This document shows, piece by piece, positions 34,897 through 44,190 of a DNA stretch of 64,000 nt. This stretch comes from Propionibacteriaceae bacterium (GTDB taxonomy: Bacteria; Actinomycetota; Actinomycetes; Propionibacteriales; Propionibacteriaceae). The stretch covers positions 26,005 through 90,004 of the forward strand of contig JAISJO010000102.1 in NCBI GenBank assembly GCA_031261485.1. Direction: 5' to 3'. Both the position numbers and the translations under genes were made by a program. The notes under the pieces are model-generated. The model saw only the letters and a list, made by a program, of their open reading frames with translations. It was not told where the DNA came from and did no database searches. The stretch's first letter is position 1, and every line of letters starts with the position of its first letter.

Positions 34897-35339
34897 TCGG
34901 GCAACAAGAACAGGTCCGGGGCAGCCTCCAGTATGCGCCGGTCATCCTCATACACCAGTCTCCGAATCTCTCGAGACGCCTTGCCGTTGTCCAAACACCG
35001 CAGGAGTCTCTCGATCCCACCGCGCAATCTGTGCGGCTCCGACCATCGGCAGCACTCCATTAGTCCGCAGATCCAGCCTCCCTCATCAAGAGAACGAACC
35101 ATTGGCGCAGGATGACAGGCAAGGCCGTGCCAGATTGCCAGGTAGCGGACGAGCTCCCCAGTCCTGATCCCTAGGCGAGCTTCTATCCGGTCCACCATCA
35201 CCCAGGAGCAATTCGATAACCAGTTGTACCTCACGCGGAGTGTCGCTAATTGTGGATTGGACGGGTACAAGGTCCGCGTCCATTCGGGTCGTCGCAGCGG
35301 AATCCGCTGCCGGAGTTCGGATGGCCTTCTACGAGGCAT
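34893..35339 (-). CDS. Hypothetical protein, unrecognised
   Basis: A 148-aa frame rich in Arg, Trp and Cys, with a helical central part (VMVDRIEARLGIRTGELVRYLAIWHG). GAAAGGGG precedes the ATG. Its end overlaps the PIN toxin gene by four nt. I recognise no family. The amino-acid make-up is acceptable for a small accessory-region protein, but it could be a remnant or a chance frame. Confidence 0.35.
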   Translation of the reverse strand: MPRRRPSELRQRIPLRRPEWTRTLYPSNPQLATLRVRYNWLSNCSWVMVDRIEARLGIRTGELVRYLAIWHGLACHPAPMVRSLDEGGWICGLMECCRWSEPHRLRGGIERLLRCLDNGKASREIRRLVYEDDRRILEAAPDLFLLPD

Positions 35340-35572
35340 CCCCTTTCACCGAATTAGTCATGCCGAAATGATATCAGTGGCCGGTTGGGAGTGTCCCAGC
35401 GACTCCCTTACCAGCAGGTATTTGGGATCGCGGGAGGGAGTGTGCCCGGTGTCATTCGCTGTAGTGGTACCGGCACGAGATAATCTCTAGGCCCCGCTCG
35501 GCGGCCCGGTACACCAGGCTGCGCTCGACCGTCCTGCGTCTTGGACCCACCAGACTCGATAGGCTCGAAGTC

Positions 35573-36184
35573 ATGAACGCGAATACTTACCTCTCGGCTC
35601 AGTTCGGGCGGCCGACAGGTGTGGGAGGCAGGCTTGTGTCGCTGGTGATGAATCGGCAGAACCTACCGCTGTACGAAGCTGCGGCTGACCTCTTGCCCTT
35701 GTCAGACGCGGACAAGGTGCTCGACATCGGATGCGGCAATGGATTCGTGTTGTCTATGCTGGCCGAGCGGTCCCAAGCGTCATTTGTCGGCGTCGACATC
35801 TCAGAGACGATGGTGAAGGCAGCCAGTCGACGCAATAGCAGGTGGATTGCTGAGGGCCGGATGGCGATTCAGGTGGGCAATGCCGCATCCTTACCTTTCC
35901 CAGACGCCGCCTTCACACGGGCCTTCACAATCAACACTGCATATTTTTGGGAAGACCCGGACCAGACCATGGTCGAGATTCGGCGGGTCCTCGCAAACGG
36001 TGGCGTGTTCGTCAACGCGCTCTACACAAACGAAACGCTGGCCAAGTTCTCGCACACCCAAACTGGCTACAAGCACCATTCGGTCAGGGAACTCTTCAAT
36101 TCGTGCTTCCGGGCCGGTTTCGAGGTGAAAATCGTTTCACTGCTGGACAGCACTGCCTACGGGCTGGTTTGCCAGGTCGCCTAG
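35573..36184 (+). CDS. Class I SAM-dependent methyltransferase
   Basis: A 203-aa methyltransferase: motif I VLDIGCGNG at 49-57, the acidic end of strand two in FVGVDISETMV, motif II-like GNAASLPFPDAAFTRAFTIN and motif III RRVLANGGVFV. This is the UbiE/COQ5-like Methyltransf_11 group; the substrate is unknown. TAGGCT ends seven nt before the ATG, so the mRNA is probably leaderless. It stands alone between the toxin-antitoxin area and the IclR gene. Confidence 0.85.
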   Translation: MNANTYLSAQFGRPTGVGGRLVSLVMNRQNLPLYEAAADLLPLSDADKVLDIGCGNGFVLSMLAERSQASFVGVDISETMVKAASRRNSRWIAEGRMAIQVGNAASLPFPDAAFTRAFTINTAYFWEDPDQTMVEIRRVLANGGVFVNALYTNETLAKFSHTQTGYKHHSVRELFNSCFRAGFEVKIVSLLDSTAYGLVCQVA

Positions 36185-36288
36185 TGCCTGGCCAAGATTC
36201 CTTCGCTGGGGCAGCCGTTATCGACCCGAGAGTCTCCCTTGCCCTGTCATACCTCACAACCGAATGACGAGACTGCGGAACGGACGGT

Positions 36289-37047
36289 TCACGCCGCTGC
36301 GGCCAAGTTTTCGGCTGTCCGTCTGAGCAGGTTCAGGGATTCGGTAATCGAAGGGAACTGGCGGGCTTCGCCGACGAGGGAAAGCGCTCCAACACAGGTG
36401 TTGCCTTTGAGGACCGGGATGCCGATGGCGTGCATATTGGGGCTGACCGTTCCGTCCGAGGTGGCGTAGCCCACTCGACGGATTTCGACCAATTCGGCCG
36501 CCACTCTTGATGACGACTGAGTCGCTGCGGTGAACTTCTTGAATGGGCCGCGAAGGACCTCGTCGATGATTCGTTGGGGAGCGTGGGCCAGGAGCGGCAG
36601 TGCGCTCGCACCAGCGTACAGGGCATGGTCCTGGCCAGGCCGGTAGGCGAGGCGATGCGAGGCGTGCGCACGGCAGATGTCCAAGCACCGCGCAGTCGTG
36701 TGCACGCGCACGGTCAATACCGTCGTCAGGTTACTCCCATGACTGAGGCGGGCAAGCCACGGGCGAGCGACCAACTGGAAATGTCCCAAGTCTGTGTTCG
36801 CCTCGCTCAGTTTCTGACTTGGGGTAATGATTTCGTCCACCACCCTCAGGTACCCCGCGCCTGCGAGTTGGTGGACAAGTCGGTATGTCGTGGAACTGGG
36901 CAAGCCAGTGGCTTGCATGAGTTGTGCCACAGTCGTGCCGCCGGCCGCCCGGGTGACATCAAGGATGCGCAGGCCGCGAAGCAAGGAAGACGTCTCTATC
37001 GGCGTGGTGTTGGTCAGGGTGTAGGAGTCTATGGTTTGAGTAGTCAT
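36289..37047 (-). CDS. IclR-family transcriptional regulator
   Basis: A 252-aa IclR protein. The winged HTH is at about 20-75 (LLRGLRILDVTRAAGGTTVAQLMQATGLPSSTTYRLVHQL), followed by the effector domain (CRAHASHRLAYRPGQDHALYAGASALPLLAH). ATG 37047 has AAGGA seven nt upstream; the longer upstream frame has no support. It is divergent from the DUF427 gene. Two nearly identical palindromes, one before the DUF427 gene and one before the urocanase-like gene, have the size and symmetry of IclR operators, so it is the likely activator of both (inference). Confidence 0.9.
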   Translation of the reverse strand: MTTQTIDSYTLTNTTPIETSSLLRGLRILDVTRAAGGTTVAQLMQATGLPSSTTYRLVHQLAGAGYLRVVDEIITPSQKLSEANTDLGHFQLVARPWLARLSHGSNLTTVLTVRVHTTARCLDICRAHASHRLAYRPGQDHALYAGASALPLLAHAPQRIIDEVLRGPFKKFTAATQSSSRVAAELVEIRRVGYATSDGTVSPNMHAIGIPVLKGNTCVGALSLVGEARQFPSITESLNLLRRTAENLAAAA

Positions 37048-37366
37048 TGTTTGTCCTTGTGATGAAGATTGTTCGTTGTAGTAATGTGCGTCGCACACTG
37101 TGGATGCAGCGCGGGCGACCCCAAGTACAGGGCAGAAAGCAATCAACAACAGCAGCAGGTAACCATGTGCGCACGAGCAGTGGCTTGGCGCGAATGTGTT
37201 CCCGTAATCAACATGGCCATCAGCTTATAGCACACGAAAATTGGTCAAATTGCGCATGTCAACTATGTGGACCGCTTTTCTGGATATTGGCCGTGGTGGC
37301 CTGGTGGCGCTCGAAAACCAGACCAATCCAGTGCGTCGCGGGCACTGAACTCACTCAAGACCGTGA

Positions 37367-37417
37367 TTCCCACTGAATGGGAACGAATAGCCGCGCACAA
37401 TGGTGTGGTTCTAGCCT
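37367..37417 (+). promoter_or_regulatory. IclR-type operator and leaderless promoter of the DUF427 gene
   Basis: TTCCCACTGAATGGGAA (37367-37383) has 6-bp inverted arms. Its centre is 37 nt before TAGCCT (37412-37417), which ends six nt before the ATG at 37424. The rest of the 376-bp gap between the IclR and DUF427 genes shows no gene. Confidence 0.65.
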
Positions 37418-37423
37418 CGGTTC

Positions 37424-39124
37424 ATGACAACCGACGCAACGACCACGCAGAAGCCTCCTCGGATCACCAGGACCGACTTCGTGCCGCACCTGCGCGGCTA
37501 CGTTGGCGACCATCTTGTCGTGGACACGTCGGCCGCAGTGGTGGTCTCCGAACCACGCAAGGCTGTCGGCTTTTTCGCTGTGCCTAAGGGTGACGTACAC
37601 CAAGAGTTCCTGTCTCAAGCCAGCGAAACCCCGAGACTACACCCCGGCGCCAACCAGTATTTCGACCTCCAAACAGACAATGACGTACGCCCACTCGCCG
37701 CCTGGTCATACGAAATCGACGGACTGGCCGGATACCTGGGGCTGCGCTTTGACGCCTTCGACAAGTTCCTGGAAGAAGACGAAGAAGTTCATGTACATCC
37801 GCGAGACTCGCGGCACCGCGTCGATGCGATCCGTAGTTCCCGACGTGTCGTCGTCCGTTATCAAGGCGAGATTCTGGCGGATTCACACTCCCCCGTGGCC
37901 CTCTTTGAAGGCGGCCTGCCCATCCGCTGGTATCTGCCCGAGGCCGACATTCGCCTCGACAAACTCGTCAAGGTAAGTTTGCACACCGGCTGCCCGTACA
38001 AGGGAACTGCCTCCTATTACTCCCCCACTGATGATCCCGACAAGCAGATTGCCTGGTATTACCCCCAACCGAATGACGCGGTCGCAGCAATAGCCGGGCA
38101 CGTTGCTTTCTTCAACGAACTCGTGGACATAGAAGTCGATGGCAAGCCTCAGGGAAATCCACTCACCCAATGGAGCTACGGATTGCGCGACAATGTTCGT
38201 GGTGGCGGCTCCGGCAAGTTCCAGGCAACAGATTCTTCCCACGACCATCCCAACCAAACACAGGAGGACACCATGTCAGCAACCGTCATCAATCTGGACG
38301 CCATCGGGGCGCTCTCTCGCCGCCACCCGGTGCCACCAGGCGAGTTCACGTACGAGTATTCCGAGCGTCATGTCCGAGGCCTCATCGGCGACACGGCCGT
38401 GGTGGATTCCTATTCGCCGCTACTCGTGTGGGAACCGGGCCACGCTGTGCCTGGGTATGTTTACGCCCGCGAGGACGTGCGAGCCGACCTCCTGCGCCCC
38501 AATACTGCCAAGATCAACACCAAGCACACCCAAGTCGGCGAACGCTACGACATCGAGGTGGACGGGAAGACCTACCAGGGCGCGGCTTTCACTTTCGATG
38601 TGGACGGCCTTCGTGACCGGATCGGTTTCGAATGGTCCAGGCGCGACGGTTTGCCCGTCGTCGAGCATTGGTACGAGGAGGACGAGGAAGTGTTCGTCCA
38701 CCCGCGCGACCCGTACAAGCGCGTCGACCCGATCAAGAGCTCGCGCCACGTTGAGGTGTACCTCGACGGAATCAAGATCGCCGACACCCACAATCCGGTG
38801 CTGCTCTTCGAGACTCGGCTCCCGATTCGTTACTACATTCCCGAGGCCGATTACGACTTCACGCATCTGACGCCAACCGAGCTTTCCACACGCTGCCCGT
38901 ACAAGGGCCTCGCCAGTTATTGGTCGGTCACCACGGACAAGGGGACGTACGACAACATCATTTGGTCGTATCGGGACCCGGTCAAGGCAGCTTCCAACAT
39001 CACTGGCCTGCTGGCTCCGTACAACGAACTGGTCGATATCATCGTGGACGGCGTGGCTCTGGACCGCCCTCAGTCCGAGTTCACTGAACACGTCAAACAC
39101 CTTGTCCCCAAGGCAAAGAAGTAA
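37424..39124 (+). CDS. Double-length DUF427 protein (in-frame fusion of two paralogues)
   Basis: A 566-aa protein made of two related halves. Each contains a full DUF427 signature: LPIRWYLPEADIRLD...CPYKGTASYYS...IAWYYPQP near 170-245, and LPIRYYIPEADYDFT...CPYKGLASYWS...IIWSYRDP near 465-540. Each half also has an earlier EEDEEVHVHPRD/EEDEEVFVHPRD block. The joint (about 262-283, GGSGKFQATDSSHDHPNQTQEDT) looks like translated intergenic DNA: AGGAGG lies six nt before an in-frame ATG at 38273. DUF427 function is unknown. Shared operator and position tie it to the catabolic operon nearby. Confidence 0.85.
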   Translation: MTTDATTTQKPPRITRTDFVPHLRGYVGDHLVVDTSAAVVVSEPRKAVGFFAVPKGDVHQEFLSQASETPRLHPGANQYFDLQTDNDVRPLAAWSYEIDGLAGYLGLRFDAFDKFLEEDEEVHVHPRDSRHRVDAIRSSRRVVVRYQGEILADSHSPVALFEGGLPIRWYLPEADIRLDKLVKVSLHTGCPYKGTASYYSPTDDPDKQIAWYYPQPNDAVAAIAGHVAFFNELVDIEVDGKPQGNPLTQWSYGLRDNVRGGGSGKFQATDSSHDHPNQTQEDTMSATVINLDAIGALSRRHPVPPGEFTYEYSERHVRGLIGDTAVVDSYSPLLVWEPGHAVPGYVYAREDVRADLLRPNTAKINTKHTQVGERYDIEVDGKTYQGAAFTFDVDGLRDRIGFEWSRRDGLPVVEHWYEEDEEVFVHPRDPYKRVDPIKSSRHVEVYLDGIKIADTHNPVLLFETRLPIRYYIPEADYDFTHLTPTELSTRCPYKGLASYWSVTTDKGTYDNIIWSYRDPVKAASNITGLLAPYNELVDIIVDGVALDRPQSEFTEHVKHLVPKAKK

Positions 39125-39143
39125 GGTTCTCACGAACCTGCCG

Positions 39144-39185
39144 GTGGCGGGCCAATTCGGACGAGTGCCGCAATTGACCCGCCAC
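39144..39185. terminator. Bidirectional terminator-like hairpin
   Basis: GTGGCGGG...CCCGCCAC with inner AATT/AATT pairing gives arms of about 17 nt around a short loop, placed between the convergent DUF427 and ABC genes. No long T-run follows. Confidence 0.55.
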
Positions 39186-39212
39186 TTCGCATGTCAGTCG
39201 CGTATCTGGAAA

Positions 39213-40901
39213 CTAGGAGACACCCTGACTTGCCAGAACCAAGTCCCGGTACAGCCCGTCGACCTGTTCCAGATCACGTGGGCGCCCGTGTTGCACGACT
39301 CGTCCCTCATCAATGACGGCCACCTGCGCCATCCGGGCAGCAGTCGAAATGCGATGAGCGATCACCACGATTGTTCGGTCTTCGGGCTGGGTGGCCAGCA
39401 GGGCGTCGACACCACGCGCGGTCCGAGCGTCCATGTCGGCGGTGGCCTCGTCCAGAATCAGGACGGCTGGGTCGAGCAGCAGGGCGCGACCCAGGCAGAT
39501 GAGTTGGCGCTGCCCAGCGGAGAGCTTGGGGTCTTTCTTCTCACCTACCCCCTCAGGCAGGCCCAAGGCGACGAGTTGTTGCAGCATGGCTTCCACCCGG
39601 TCGGATGTCGCGCCGGAGAGTCCCAAATTGTCCCGCACCGATCCGGCGAAGACATGGCCCTCCTGCCAGACAGAAACAATGCGTCTGCGAACGGAGTCAA
39701 GGCCCACATCGGCCAAGTCGTGATCGGCATAGGCCACCTGGCCGAGTTGGGGATGGAGGGCACCCGACAACAGCCGAGCCAGCGTTGTTTTCCCCGCACC
39801 ACTAGGGCCAACCAATCCTAATCGAGCCCCAGGCTCCAATCGAAGCTCGCCCACAGTCATCGCCGCAGGCGCCTCGGGAGAGTAGCGAAACTCGACCTTT
39901 TCCAGCCTGAGTTCGCCCACGGGCAGTGTCACCTCCCTGGACGCCCCGGTTTCGACCGACGCCAGCCAAGCCGCTCTGGAGAAAGCGCTTCGAGCGGCTT
40001 GGGCCTGGGTGACGACATGGGTCAGCGACTGGACCGGCTCGAAGAAAGTGCCGACGTACAAGGTGAAACCGACCACTTCACCCACCGAAATCAGGCCAGA
40101 GTGCAACAGCAGCGCTCCACCGAAGAGCACCGGGAGATACACGAGCACCCCAAGGGCGTCGATGACGGCAGAGTATCGAGCCGACACATCGAAGCTTCGC
40201 CCCGCCGCGTCAAGGCGGTGGTCGTCCCGGCTGACGTAGCGACGTATCTGATCCACACTGCGCCCAAACCGACGCACGACCGCGATACCGTGAATCCCCT
40301 CGTTCAACTCGGCCGTGGCCACGGCGATGGCCGACCGCAGTTCGTCGTTGACCTTCCCGGCATGGCGCAAGAAGCTGCGAGTGCCAAAGATCGCCACCGG
40401 AGCCACACACACCAAGATGACAACGGACAAGATGGGCGACAGAGTGAACATGAACACCGTCGTCACCGCAACCACCAAGAGGTTCCCCACAGTCATCACC
40501 ACTCCAGTACGCAGGAAAATGGCGATGATCTCGACGTCCGACGTCAACCGCGAGATGAAGGACCCCTCCGTCTCCCCAGCTCTGCCCATGGCGTCCACAC
40601 GCAGCGCCTGAGAGAAGAGCCGCGTCCGCAGCCTGTCCACGACGCGCTCGGACATGCGGGCGGCCACCCGATTCTGCCATGCGCTCAGGAACCCACCCAG
40701 GACGTTGACAAGGAGATACCCAACCGCACACAAGGCGGCGAACCAGAGCGCGCCACCGGCCAAGGTAGCGTCGACCACTGCGCTCACCAGCAGCGGACCA
40801 GCCTGAACGCTCGCAATCGCCACAGCACCCAATGCCACAAAGCCGGTCGCCTCTGTGCCTAGGCCACGCATCAGTGAACGTGTAAGTTCCATAGTATTCA
40901 T
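39213..40901 (-). CDS. ABC transporter, exporter fold, membrane-ATPase fusion (partner B)
   Basis: A protein of about 562 aa: six membrane helices, then an ATPase domain with Walker A GLVGPSGAGKTTLA, signature LSAGQRQLI in place of LSGGQ, Walker B VLILDEATADMD with the catalytic Glu, and the switch His in VVIAHRIS. The start is the ATG in an ATGA overlap with partner A. The two together form a heterodimer. As last gene of the operon it may export a product or metabolite, or import like the exporter-fold siderophore transporters. Confidence 0.88.
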   Translation of the reverse strand: MNTMELTRSLMRGLGTEATGFVALGAVAIASVQAGPLLVSAVVDATLAGGALWFAALCAVGYLLVNVLGGFLSAWQNRVAARMSERVVDRLRTRLFSQALRVDAMGRAGETEGSFISRLTSDVEIIAIFLRTGVVMTVGNLLVVAVTTVFMFTLSPILSVVILVCVAPVAIFGTRSFLRHAGKVNDELRSAIAVATAELNEGIHGIAVVRRFGRSVDQIRRYVSRDDHRLDAAGRSFDVSARYSAVIDALGVLVYLPVLFGGALLLHSGLISVGEVVGFTLYVGTFFEPVQSLTHVVTQAQAARSAFSRAAWLASVETGASREVTLPVGELRLEKVEFRYSPEAPAAMTVGELRLEPGARLGLVGPSGAGKTTLARLLSGALHPQLGQVAYADHDLADVGLDSVRRRIVSVWQEGHVFAGSVRDNLGLSGATSDRVEAMLQQLVALGLPEGVGEKKDPKLSAGQRQLICLGRALLLDPAVLILDEATADMDARTARGVDALLATQPEDRTIVVIAHRISTAARMAQVAVIDEGRVVQHGRPRDLEQVDGLYRDLVLASQGVS

Positions 40902-42616
40902 CGGTGTGCCCACTGGGTGACCTTGCCACCACTGAGAGTCAACACCCGGTCGGCGATGGCCATCAGGTGTGGCTCAGCGGTGACCACTATCACCGTCCGA
41001 CCGGCAGTCTTGAGTTGAGGCAATAGTCCGGCCAAGGCCGCACTTGTCTCGGTGTCCAGGGCAGAGGTGACATCGTCCAAGAGCAGCACCGACGCGGGCG
41101 ACAAGATGCCTCGGGCAAGCGCTGCTCGTTGTCGCTGACCTCCCGACAGTCGGGCTCCACGCTCGCCGACTTGAGTGTCCCAACCATCGGGCAGTTGCTC
41201 GACCACGTCATCCAACACCGCTAGGGAGGCCGCATAGCCAAGTTGCGCTTCTTCGGCGTCGGGATAGGCCATCCGCAGGTTTTCGGCAAGACTTCGAGAG
41301 AACAGGAACTCACTTTGAGACACCAGGCTGACCAGTTGACCGCGCCCACCCGCCGTCAGTTGGTCGATGTCATACCCTCCCACTTGTACTGAACCGACTT
41401 GCGGCGACAAGTCACCTCCGACCAGGCGCAACAAAGTGCTCTTTCCTGCCCCGGTGTCTCCGGTCACGACCACGAGTTCGCCAGGGGCCACCTCAAAGCT
41501 GACATCGCGCAGGACGTTCTCGCCCAGTGGGTAAGTGAATGAGACTGAGTTGAGCTTTACCTCGGCTCGCGCGTCGGCTTTGTCGTGAGAACTGGCGAGG
41601 TCTGTCCGGGAAGGGCCACCCGACTGCGACACCGAAGTGGACTGGGCACCAGATTCCAAAAGCAAGATGCGATGAATCGCGAGTTTGGCCCGAGACGCAC
41701 CTGCGATGGCGTTCGCGGTGAATCGGAGCGGCCAAACTGCCATGACAATGTATCCATTGAACGCGACCAACCCTCCCCACGAGAGCTGACCGGCCTGAAC
41801 CTGGGCGGCGCCTGCCAGGATCGCAAGGGCAATGCTCAGCGTGGGGACGAACTCAGCGATGGCCGTCCAAAAGGCCCGAATCCGACCAATCTCCACACCG
41901 GCCAAGCGAATCTCATCGCTCGCGGCCGAAAACCTCCGCTCGAACACTCCCCGAAGCCCCAAGCCCTGGATGATGCTGGCGCCCTGCATCGCGTCAGCCA
42001 CCATGGCTGTGGCCGCTACGGTCTTGGAGCGCAGTTCACGGTTGGCAGGTTCAAGAGCACGCAGAAAGCGCATCGAGGCGACCAGAACCAAGGGCAGTGG
42101 GGCCAGAACCACCAGTGCCAGGAGGGGGTCGATCCAGACCATCACGGCAGCAATCATCGCAGTCCACGCCAGGTTGTTGGCCAGCACCTGAGCGTTCACC
42201 CCGAACTGCTCGATGTACTCGGTGTCGTCTCCCAGGACTCCCAGAATCTCCCCCGCACTCACATCTGCAGGTGATTCGGCCTGGTCCGAATGCAAGGAAC
42301 GGTACAAGGACTTCCGAATCTGCCCCGCAGCGCGCGCACTGGACACGGGCATGAGCCAACGCCGATAACGCAGGGCCAAGGCTTTACCCAAGGCCAGCAC
42401 CACCACCAGAACCGCCACCCACGTCAGACCCCAAGGGTCGGCCCCGGTTCGCAACTCATCAACGCCCAAGCCAGCCACATAAGGCACACCGACCGCGCAC
42501 ACAGACCACGAGACCCCCGAGACAAAAGCCAGGATGACTAGGCGTTTTTCCTCCCTGCCGATCCGATTCCACAGTTCCCGCCAAGGATGCTCGGCACCAG
42601 CGACAGCCTCGCTCAT
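40898..42616 (-). CDS. ABC transporter, exporter fold, membrane-ATPase fusion (partner A)
   Basis: A 572-aa fusion of six membrane helices and an ATPase domain: Walker A VVTGDTGAGKSTLL, canonical signature LSGGQRQR, and Walker B VLLLDDVTSALD, where the catalytic Glu is replaced by Asp. With the altered signature in partner B this gives the usual asymmetry of heterodimeric ABC transporters, one working and one degenerate site. Its start overlaps the upstream ATPase gene (ATGA), so importer and exporter-fold genes share one mRNA. Confidence 0.88.
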   Translation of the reverse strand: MSEAVAGAEHPWRELWNRIGREEKRLVILAFVSGVSWSVCAVGVPYVAGLGVDELRTGADPWGLTWVAVLVVVLALGKALALRYRRWLMPVSSARAAGQIRKSLYRSLHSDQAESPADVSAGEILGVLGDDTEYIEQFGVNAQVLANNLAWTAMIAAVMVWIDPLLALVVLAPLPLVLVASMRFLRALEPANRELRSKTVAATAMVADAMQGASIIQGLGLRGVFERRFSAASDEIRLAGVEIGRIRAFWTAIAEFVPTLSIALAILAGAAQVQAGQLSWGGLVAFNGYIVMAVWPLRFTANAIAGASRAKLAIHRILLLESGAQSTSVSQSGGPSRTDLASSHDKADARAEVKLNSVSFTYPLGENVLRDVSFEVAPGELVVVTGDTGAGKSTLLRLVGGDLSPQVGSVQVGGYDIDQLTAGGRGQLVSLVSQSEFLFSRSLAENLRMAYPDAEEAQLGYAASLAVLDDVVEQLPDGWDTQVGERGARLSGGQRQRAALARGILSPASVLLLDDVTSALDTETSAALAGLLPQLKTAGRTVIVVTAEPHLMAIADRVLTLSGGKVTQWAHR

Positions 42617-44190
42617 ACCCCTGCCGCCACCAGTAATCTCGGCTCAATACTGCTGGGTTCCAGACTGAAAGACTCTTCGAGAGCGTGTGTGGGCTGGTAA
42701 CGAGCGGCTCGCAGCAATGCCTTGGTGTAGCTGCGTCGAGGCGCGGTGTAGATGTCATCCGCTGGGCCGGTCTCAATGATTTTCCCATGTCGCATGACCG
42801 CGATCCGATCTGCGAGCGCCCTGACCACAGCCAAGTCGTGGGAGATGAACAAATAGGCCACGCCCGTGCGCTCCTGTAGCTGCCTCAGCAGGTCGATGAT
42901 TTTCGCTTGTACAGACACGTCCAGCGAAGAAACCGGTTCGTCGCACACCACCAGGGTTGTCGGACCGGCGAATGCCCGAGCGATGGCCACCCGCTGCTGT
43001 TGCCCACCGGACAACTCTCTGGCATACCGATCCGCCAGAGAGGGGTCCAGCCCGACCTGTTCCATCAAGGACTCGACGCTGGAATCACCGCCCAGGAGCC
43101 GAATTGACCCCTGCAAGATGCGACGCACAGTGCGTTTCGGATTCAGCGAGGCGTCTGGATTCTGGAAGACGATTTGGACAGGGTTGCGCTCTCCTCGCGC
43201 AGGGTTGATGTCGATACGCCCCTCATGTCGGGTCAGACCAGCGACCGCTCGTCCCAAAGTAGTCTTGCCACTTCCCGACTCGCCAACCAGGGCCAAGACC
43301 TCGCCGGAGCGTATTTCTAGATCGACGTCGTCAACAACGGGATTACCGCCGTACAGTTTACGTACACCCTCGGCTCGCAGGACGACCGGTGCCGACCGCC
43401 GAAAAGAACCTCCCGACTTGGGTACGTCGATGTCTGGAAGCGCCGCAATCAACTCCTGGGTGTACTCATGTTGAGGGTACGACAGCACTTCCTGCGCGTC
43501 GCCCTCCTCCACGAGGATGCCGTCTTTCAACACCCCGACTCGGTCGCAGCGGGCGGCGACTAGTGGAAGGTTGTGGCTGATCATCACCACCGCCGCATCC
43601 AAATCGGCGCGCAGCTCGTCGATGAGGCCCAAGACGGCAGCCTCGATTTGGACATCCAGTCCGGTGGTCGGCTCGTCCAGAATCAGTAACTGTGGGCGGG
43701 AGGCCAGAGCCATGGAAATGACCACTCGTTGCGCCTGGCCACCTGAGAGTTGATGCGGGTAACGCAGAGCGATCTGACCCGGGTCCTCGAACCCGACCCG
43801 CTCCAGCAGCAGGAGGACTTCGGATGAAGTGCCGGGACCACTCCCCAGGGATTCCGCGATTTGGGCGCCCACGCGCATCGTCGGGTTCAGCGACCGCACA
43901 GGTTCCTGATAGACCATTGCTACTTGCTTCGCGCGATACTGGCGAAGCTCTTCCCCCTCAATGCCCAGCACGTCGGTGCCGTCCAGAGTGATTCTCCCCC
44001 GCGACACTCGACCGTTGCGCGCCAAGTAGCGCACCAAGGCCAAAGCCGCAGTGCTCTTCCCCGATCCTGATTCGCCGACCAGACCATAGGATTGCCCGGG
44101 CTCCACACAGAAGCTCAGTTCCCGCAATGCCGGATGCACGCCCCGTGGGGTCCGATACTCGACTGACAGTGATTCCACTTGCAACGTCAT
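42613..44190 (-). CDS. Double-ATPase subunit of a peptide/nickel-type ABC importer (DppD-DppF fusion)
   Basis: A 525-aa protein with two ATPase domains. The first has GESGSGKSTAAL, LSGGQAQRV and LLILDEPTTGLD; the second has GESGSGKTTLGR, LSGGQQQRV and LVVCDEPVSSLD. Each is followed by the oligopeptide-transporter C-terminal tail (YPQHEYTQELIAALP; APRRSYTKALLRAAR). It starts at the ATG overlapping the DppC-type stop; the long upstream frame is not used. It energises the two permeases encoded just before it. Confidence 0.92.
   Translation of the reverse strand: MTLQVESLSVEYRTPRGVHPALRELSFCVEPGQSYGLVGESGSGKSTAALALVRYLARNGRVSRGRITLDGTDVLGIEGEELRQYRAKQVAMVYQEPVRSLNPTMRVGAQIAESLGSGPGTSSEVLLLLERVGFEDPGQIALRYPHQLSGGQAQRVVISMALASRPQLLILDEPTTGLDVQIEAAVLGLIDELRADLDAAVVMISHNLPLVAARCDRVGVLKDGILVEEGDAQEVLSYPQHEYTQELIAALPDIDVPKSGGSFRRSAPVVLRAEGVRKLYGGNPVVDDVDLEIRSGEVLALVGESGSGKTTLGRAVAGLTRHEGRIDINPARGERNPVQIVFQNPDASLNPKRTVRRILQGSIRLLGGDSSVESLMEQVGLDPSLADRYARELSGGQQQRVAIARAFAGPTTLVVCDEPVSSLDVSVQAKIIDLLRQLQERTGVAYLFISHDLAVVRALADRIAVMRHGKIIETGPADDIYTAPRRSYTKALLRAARYQPTHALEESFSLEPSSIEPRLLVAAGV

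Noticed and set aside
35452..35550. 32-codon minus-strand frame (VGPRRRTVERSLVYRAAERG...) that looks like a gene fragment
   Set aside because: Too short to place in any family and overlaps the methyltransferase promoter; noted as a possible remnant only.
39999..40862. Plus-strand 287-residue frame opposite the exporter gene
   Set aside because: His/Arg/Gln-rich antisense frame over a conserved ABC transporter.
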